A stretch of 64,000 nt of DNA from Pseudomonas sp. Fl4BN1 (GTDB taxonomy: Bacteria > Pseudomonadota > Gammaproteobacteria > Pseudomonadales > Pseudomonadaceae): assembly GCF_009908285.1 (NCBI RefSeq), contig NZ_JAAARM010000018.1, positions 1-64,000 of the forward strand, given 5' to 3'. Under the pieces are notes generated by a model. That model worked only from the letters and a program-made list of their open reading frames with translations, did no database searches and was not told where the DNA came from. Within the stretch, counting starts at the first letter, position 1. Every line of letters starts with the position of its first letter. Positions 61,380-64,000 of this stretch are shown piece by piece. The translations under genes were made by a program, and so were the position numbers.

Positions 61380-62561
61380 TCACTCCAGGGCCGCTGCCGG
61401 GCCAAAGAACTCATAGCGACTCTGCTGCTCGGGAATGCCCAGGGCCTTCAGATGACGCTTGATCGCCGCCATGAACCCCTTGGGTCCGAGGAAGTAGGCA
61501 TCCAGGTCCCGCTGCTCAGGCAACCATTGCGCCAACTGCTCCCGGGTCAACAGGCCCAGCTTGTCGGCCGCCGGGCTGATGCCGTCGTCCTCGGCGTAGC
61601 AGTAGAAACGCTTGAGCTGTGGATGACGCTGGGCCAGACCGTCAACCCAATGGCGAAAGGCATGCACCTGGCCGTTGCGCGCGCAGTGGATGAAATGCAC
61701 TGGACGCTCGGTGGCCAAGGCGGCTTCCAGCATTGCCAGGGTCGGGGTAATGCCCACCCCGCCGCTGATCAGCACCAGTGGCTTGTCGCTGTCCACCAGG
61801 GTGAACTCACCGGCGGGTGGAAACAGCATGATGCTCGCGCCCACCGGACATTGATCATGCAGGTAGTTGGAGGCCACGCCACCGGTTTCGCGCTTGACGC
61901 TGATACGGTACTGCCCCTGGCTGGCAAGCGCCGACAGCGAGTAATTGCGGCGTATTTCCGCACCGTCGACCAACAGCTGCAAACCGATGTACTGGCCTGG
62001 CTCGGCGGCAAGGATCGGCCCCTGGTCCGCCGGCTCGAAATAGAAGGAGGTGATTTCCGCACTCTCTTCCACTTTACGCACCAGCTTGAACTCCCGCGCA
62101 CCACGCCAGCCGCCCGGTGCCTGGGCCTTCTGGTCATAGATCGCAGCCTCGGCACCGATCAGGATATCCGCCAGTTGGTTATAGGCCGCACCCCAGGCGC
62201 TGATCACCTCAGGAGTGGCGATCTCGCTGCCCAGCACTTCGGAGATCGCCCGCAGTAGGCAGGTGCCGACAATGGGGTAATGCTCCGGCAGGATCTGCAG
62301 GGCCACGTGCTTGTTGATGATCTTGGCCACCAAGTCCCCCAGTTGATCCAACTGGTCGATGTGCCGGGCATACATCAGTACGCCATTGGCCAGGGCCCGG
62401 GGCTGATCGCCACTGGCCTGGTGCGCCTGGTTGAACAGTGGCCGCACCTCCGGGTACTCGGACAGCATCATCCGGTAGAAGTGAGTGATCAGGGCTTCGC
62501 CACCGCTTTCCAGCAGGGGCACAGTGGCTTTGATAATGGCGCGATCTTGAACGCTTAGCAT
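61380..62561 (-). CDS. hmp: flavohaemoglobin Hmp, nitric oxide dioxygenase
   Basis: A 393-residue protein. The N-terminal globin domain (~1-140; haem His in NKHVALQILPEHY), the FAD-binding domain (RRNYSLSA) and the C-terminal NAD-binding part (LISGGVGITPTLAM; FFGP end) are complete. It turns NO and O2 into nitrate. AAGGA-type ribosome site before ATG 62561. It is divergent from the NorR/FhpR-type gene, which activates it with sigma54. Confidence 0.96.
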   Translation of the reverse strand: MLSVQDRAIIKATVPLLESGGEALITHFYRMMLSEYPEVRPLFNQAHQASGDQPRALANGVLMYARHIDQLDQLGDLVAKIINKHVALQILPEHYPIVGTCLLRAISEVLGSEIATPEVISAWGAAYNQLADILIGAEAAIYDQKAQAPGGWRGAREFKLVRKVEESAEITSFYFEPADQGPILAAEPGQYIGLQLLVDGAEIRRNYSLSALASQGQYRISVKRETGGVASNYLHDQCPVGASIMLFPPAGEFTLVDSDKPLVLISGGVGITPTLAMLEAALATERPVHFIHCARNGQVHAFRHWVDGLAQRHPQLKRFYCYAEDDGISPAADKLGLLTREQLAQWLPEQRDLDAYFLGPKGFMAAIKRHLKALGIPEQQSRYEFFGPAAALE

Positions 62562-62609
62562 AAGGACAACTCCTGGACTTTTTGACTGCTTGCAGGTTGT
62601 CCTTGTCAT

Positions 62610-62625
62610 ATCAGTTTTCGTGCCA
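62610..62625 (-). promoter_or_regulatory. candidate sigma54 (-24/-12) promoter of hmp
   Basis: On the minus strand TGGCACG-AAAA-CTGAT matches the -24 element fully and the -12 element (TTGCW) in 3 of 5 bases. It is ~50 bases before the hmp start. Confidence 0.5.
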
Positions 62626-62664
62626 TAAATATTATCTATATAAATCAATAACTTAATAAATTAA

Positions 62665-62723
62665 TAGTCAAAAAGACACACATGCATTTATAGTCATTAA
62701 GACTATACGGAGTCATTATGACT
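62665..62723. promoter_or_regulatory. three NorR/FhpR-type binding sites
   Basis: Three GTC-N5-GAC cores lie at 62667-62677, 62693-62703 (in the perfect palindrome TAGTC-N5-GACTA) and 62712-62722. The third is GTCA-N3-TGAC and covers the start codon of the activator gene. Spacings of 26 and 19 bases and their place 40-100 bases from the hmp promoter suit enhancer sites. Confidence 0.65.
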
Positions 62724-64000
62724 GCAAAATCCCTACTAACGACCCTGCTGCCCCTGGTGACCGACCTGTCACGGGAACTGCCCGAGGGCGAGCGCTACCG
62801 CCGCCTGCTGGAAGCCCTGCGCGCCCTGCTGCCCTGCGATGCCGCGGCGCTGTTGCGCCTGGATGGCGAATGGCTGGTGCCACTGGCGGTCAACGGCCTG
62901 AGCACCGACACCTTGGGCCGGCGCTTCAAGGTCAGTGAGCATCCACGTTTTGTCGCCCTGCTCAGCAGCCCCGGGCCGACCCGTTTTGCCAGCGACAGTG
63001 AATTGCCGGACCCTTACGACGGTTTGGTAGAAGGCTTGGATGAGCACTTGGAAGTGCATGACTGCATGGGCTGCCCACTGTTCATTGATGAGCGCCCCTG
63101 GGGCTTGCTGACGCTCGATGCCCTGGACCCGCAACGTTTCGAGCCCATCGAACTGGATGCCCTGCAAGCCTTCGCCAGCCTCGCTGCCGCCACCGTCAGC
63201 GCCGCCGAGCGCATCGAGCGCCTGGCCCAGCGCGCCGAGAACGAGCATCAGCGGGCCGAGGTCTACCGCCAGGCCAGCGGGCAAAACCGCGAGATGATCG
63301 GCCAGAGCAAGGTCCATAAACGCCTGCTGGAAGAAATCAACCTGGTGGGTGGCAGCGACCTGACGGTGCTGATCACCGGTGAGACCGGAGTCGGCAAAGA
63401 GCTGGTGGCCCAGGCCATTCACGCCGCCTCGCCCCGAGCCGAACAACCGATCATCAGCCTCAATTGCGCAGCCCTGCCTGACACGCTGGTGGAGAGCGAG
63501 TTGTTCGGCCATGTACGTGGCGCCTTCACCGGCGCCACCCAGGATCGCCGAGGCAAATTCGAGCTGGCCAATGGCGGCACCCTGTTTCTCGATGAGGTGG
63601 GCGAGTTGTCACTCACGGTGCAGGCCAAGCTGCTGCGGGTGCTGCAAAGCGGCCAGTTGCAGCGCCTCGGTTCGGACAAGGAACACCAGGTGGACGTGCG
63701 CCTGATCGCTGCCACCAACCGTGACCTGGCGGAAGAGGTGCGTAACGGTCGCTATCGCGCCGACTTCTACCATCGCCTCAGCGTTTATCCGCTGCGGGTG
63801 CCAGCCCTGCGTGATCGTGGCCGCGATGTGCTGCTGCTCAGCGGTTACTTCCTTGAGCAGAACCGCTCGCGCATGGGCCTGGGCAGCCTGCGCCTGAGTG
63901 CCGATGCACAACAGGCGCTACTGGCCTACAGCTGGCCGGGCAACGTCCGCGAACTGGAGCACCTGATTGGTCGCAGTGCCCTCAAGGCCCTGGGCAGCTG
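62718..64000 (+). CDS. norR: NorR/FhpR-type sigma54-dependent activator, truncated by window end
   Basis: The open frame runs from ATG 62718 (GGAG upstream) off the window edge, so only the first 427 residues are seen. An N-terminal GAF domain (~20-170) that in NorR binds NO through non-haem iron is followed by an AAA+ domain with Walker A GETGVGKE near residue 221, the sigma54-contact motif GAFTGA near 268 and LFLDEVGELS. The C-terminal helix-turn-helix lies outside. It should activate hmp in response to NO. Confidence 0.92.
   Translation, partial: MTAKSLLTTLLPLVTDLSRELPEGERYRRLLEALRALLPCDAAALLRLDGEWLVPLAVNGLSTDTLGRRFKVSEHPRFVALLSSPGPTRFASDSELPDPYDGLVEGLDEHLEVHDCMGCPLFIDERPWGLLTLDALDPQRFEPIELDALQAFASLAAATVSAAERIERLAQRAENEHQRAEVYRQASGQNREMIGQSKVHKRLLEEINLVGGSDLTVLITGETGVGKELVAQAIHAASPRAEQPIISLNCAALPDTLVESELFGHVRGAFTGATQDRRGKFELANGGTLFLDEVGELSLTVQAKLLRVLQSGQLQRLGSDKEHQVDVRLIAATNRDLAEEVRNGRYRADFYHRLSVYPLRVPALRDRGRDVLLLSGYFLEQNRSRMGLGSLRLSADAQQALLAYSWPGNVRELEHLIGRSALKALGS

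Noticed and set aside
1..64000. CRISPR array, tRNA genes, insertion sequences or prophage
   Set aside because: No regularly spaced repeats, cloverleaf-like gene, transposase, integrase or phage structural gene was seen in the reading.

Overview
The window is a GC-rich, densely coded chromosomal segment of a gammaproteobacterium, almost certainly a Pseudomonas of the fluorescens group. This rests on gene content and protein style (divergent hmp/NorR-type pair, cyoABCDE, VacJ/MlaA, aruH/aruI-type genes, a REP-like palindrome) and on recall of the families; no search was run. Most genes are ordinary chromosomal ones. No tRNA, rRNA, CRISPR array, insertion sequence or prophage was recognised.

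Layout. 1-7 kb: polyphosphate kinase 2, then a compact cluster made of an EctB-like diaminobutyrate aminotransferase, an IucD/PvdA-type N-hydroxylase, a GST, an EamA exporter and a divergent AraC regulator. It looks like a small pathway to an N-hydroxylated diamino acid with no siderophore-assembly genes. 7-18.8 kb: a lipoprotein, an EnvZ/OmpR-type two-component pair, VacJ/MlaA, MarC, a hotdog thioesterase, a membrane-anchored GltB-like FMN/Fe-S protein, a PhoD-like phosphatase, and a CaCA-family cation exchanger behind a yybP-ykoY (Mn2+) riboswitch. 18.8-21.1 kb: a decayed tandem duplication with a frameshifted DUF7079 gene, two paralogous lipoproteins and a chimeric remnant ORF. 21.1-24.7 kb: a pentaheme cytochrome with a TsdA-like C-terminus, an ArsR-rhodanese regulator and a DUF2938 membrane protein, probably a reactive-sulfur/thiosulfate module. 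24.7-30.4 kb: an L7/L12-like zinc-finger protein, an orphan VapB-like antitoxin, DedA, a class III aminotransferase, and small DUF and SUKH genes.

30.4-36 kb: an exported methionine-sulfoxide repair operon (msrB, dipZ, msrA) divergent from a two-component system. 36-38.3 kb: DUF4087, GNAT and HIT genes. 38.3-48.3 kb: a guanidino-amino-acid catabolic locus with an AruI-type decarboxylase, a LysR regulator, a complete polar amino-acid ABC importer, an AruH-type transaminase, an amidohydrolase and a COG0523/CobW GTPase. 48.4-54.1 kb: two unknown genes, then a locus that is AT-rich in part. It holds a serine hydroxymethyltransferase paralogue with several altered active-site residues, an XRE regulator overlapping a VUT-family (queuosine-precursor-type) transporter, and an enterobacterial-type QueC. 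54.1-64 kb: cytochrome b561, the cyoABCDE bo3 oxidase operon, dsbB, flavohaemoglobin hmp and a divergent NorR/FhpR-type sigma54 activator cut by the window end, with three GTC-N5-GAC activator sites.

The best candidates for undescribed biology are the N-hydroxylase/diaminobutyrate cluster (1.1-6.4 kb), the SHMT-like/XRE/VUT/QueC locus (49.9-54.1 kb), the cytochrome/ArsR-rhodanese/DUF2938 module, and the duplicated DUF7079-lipoprotein cassette.
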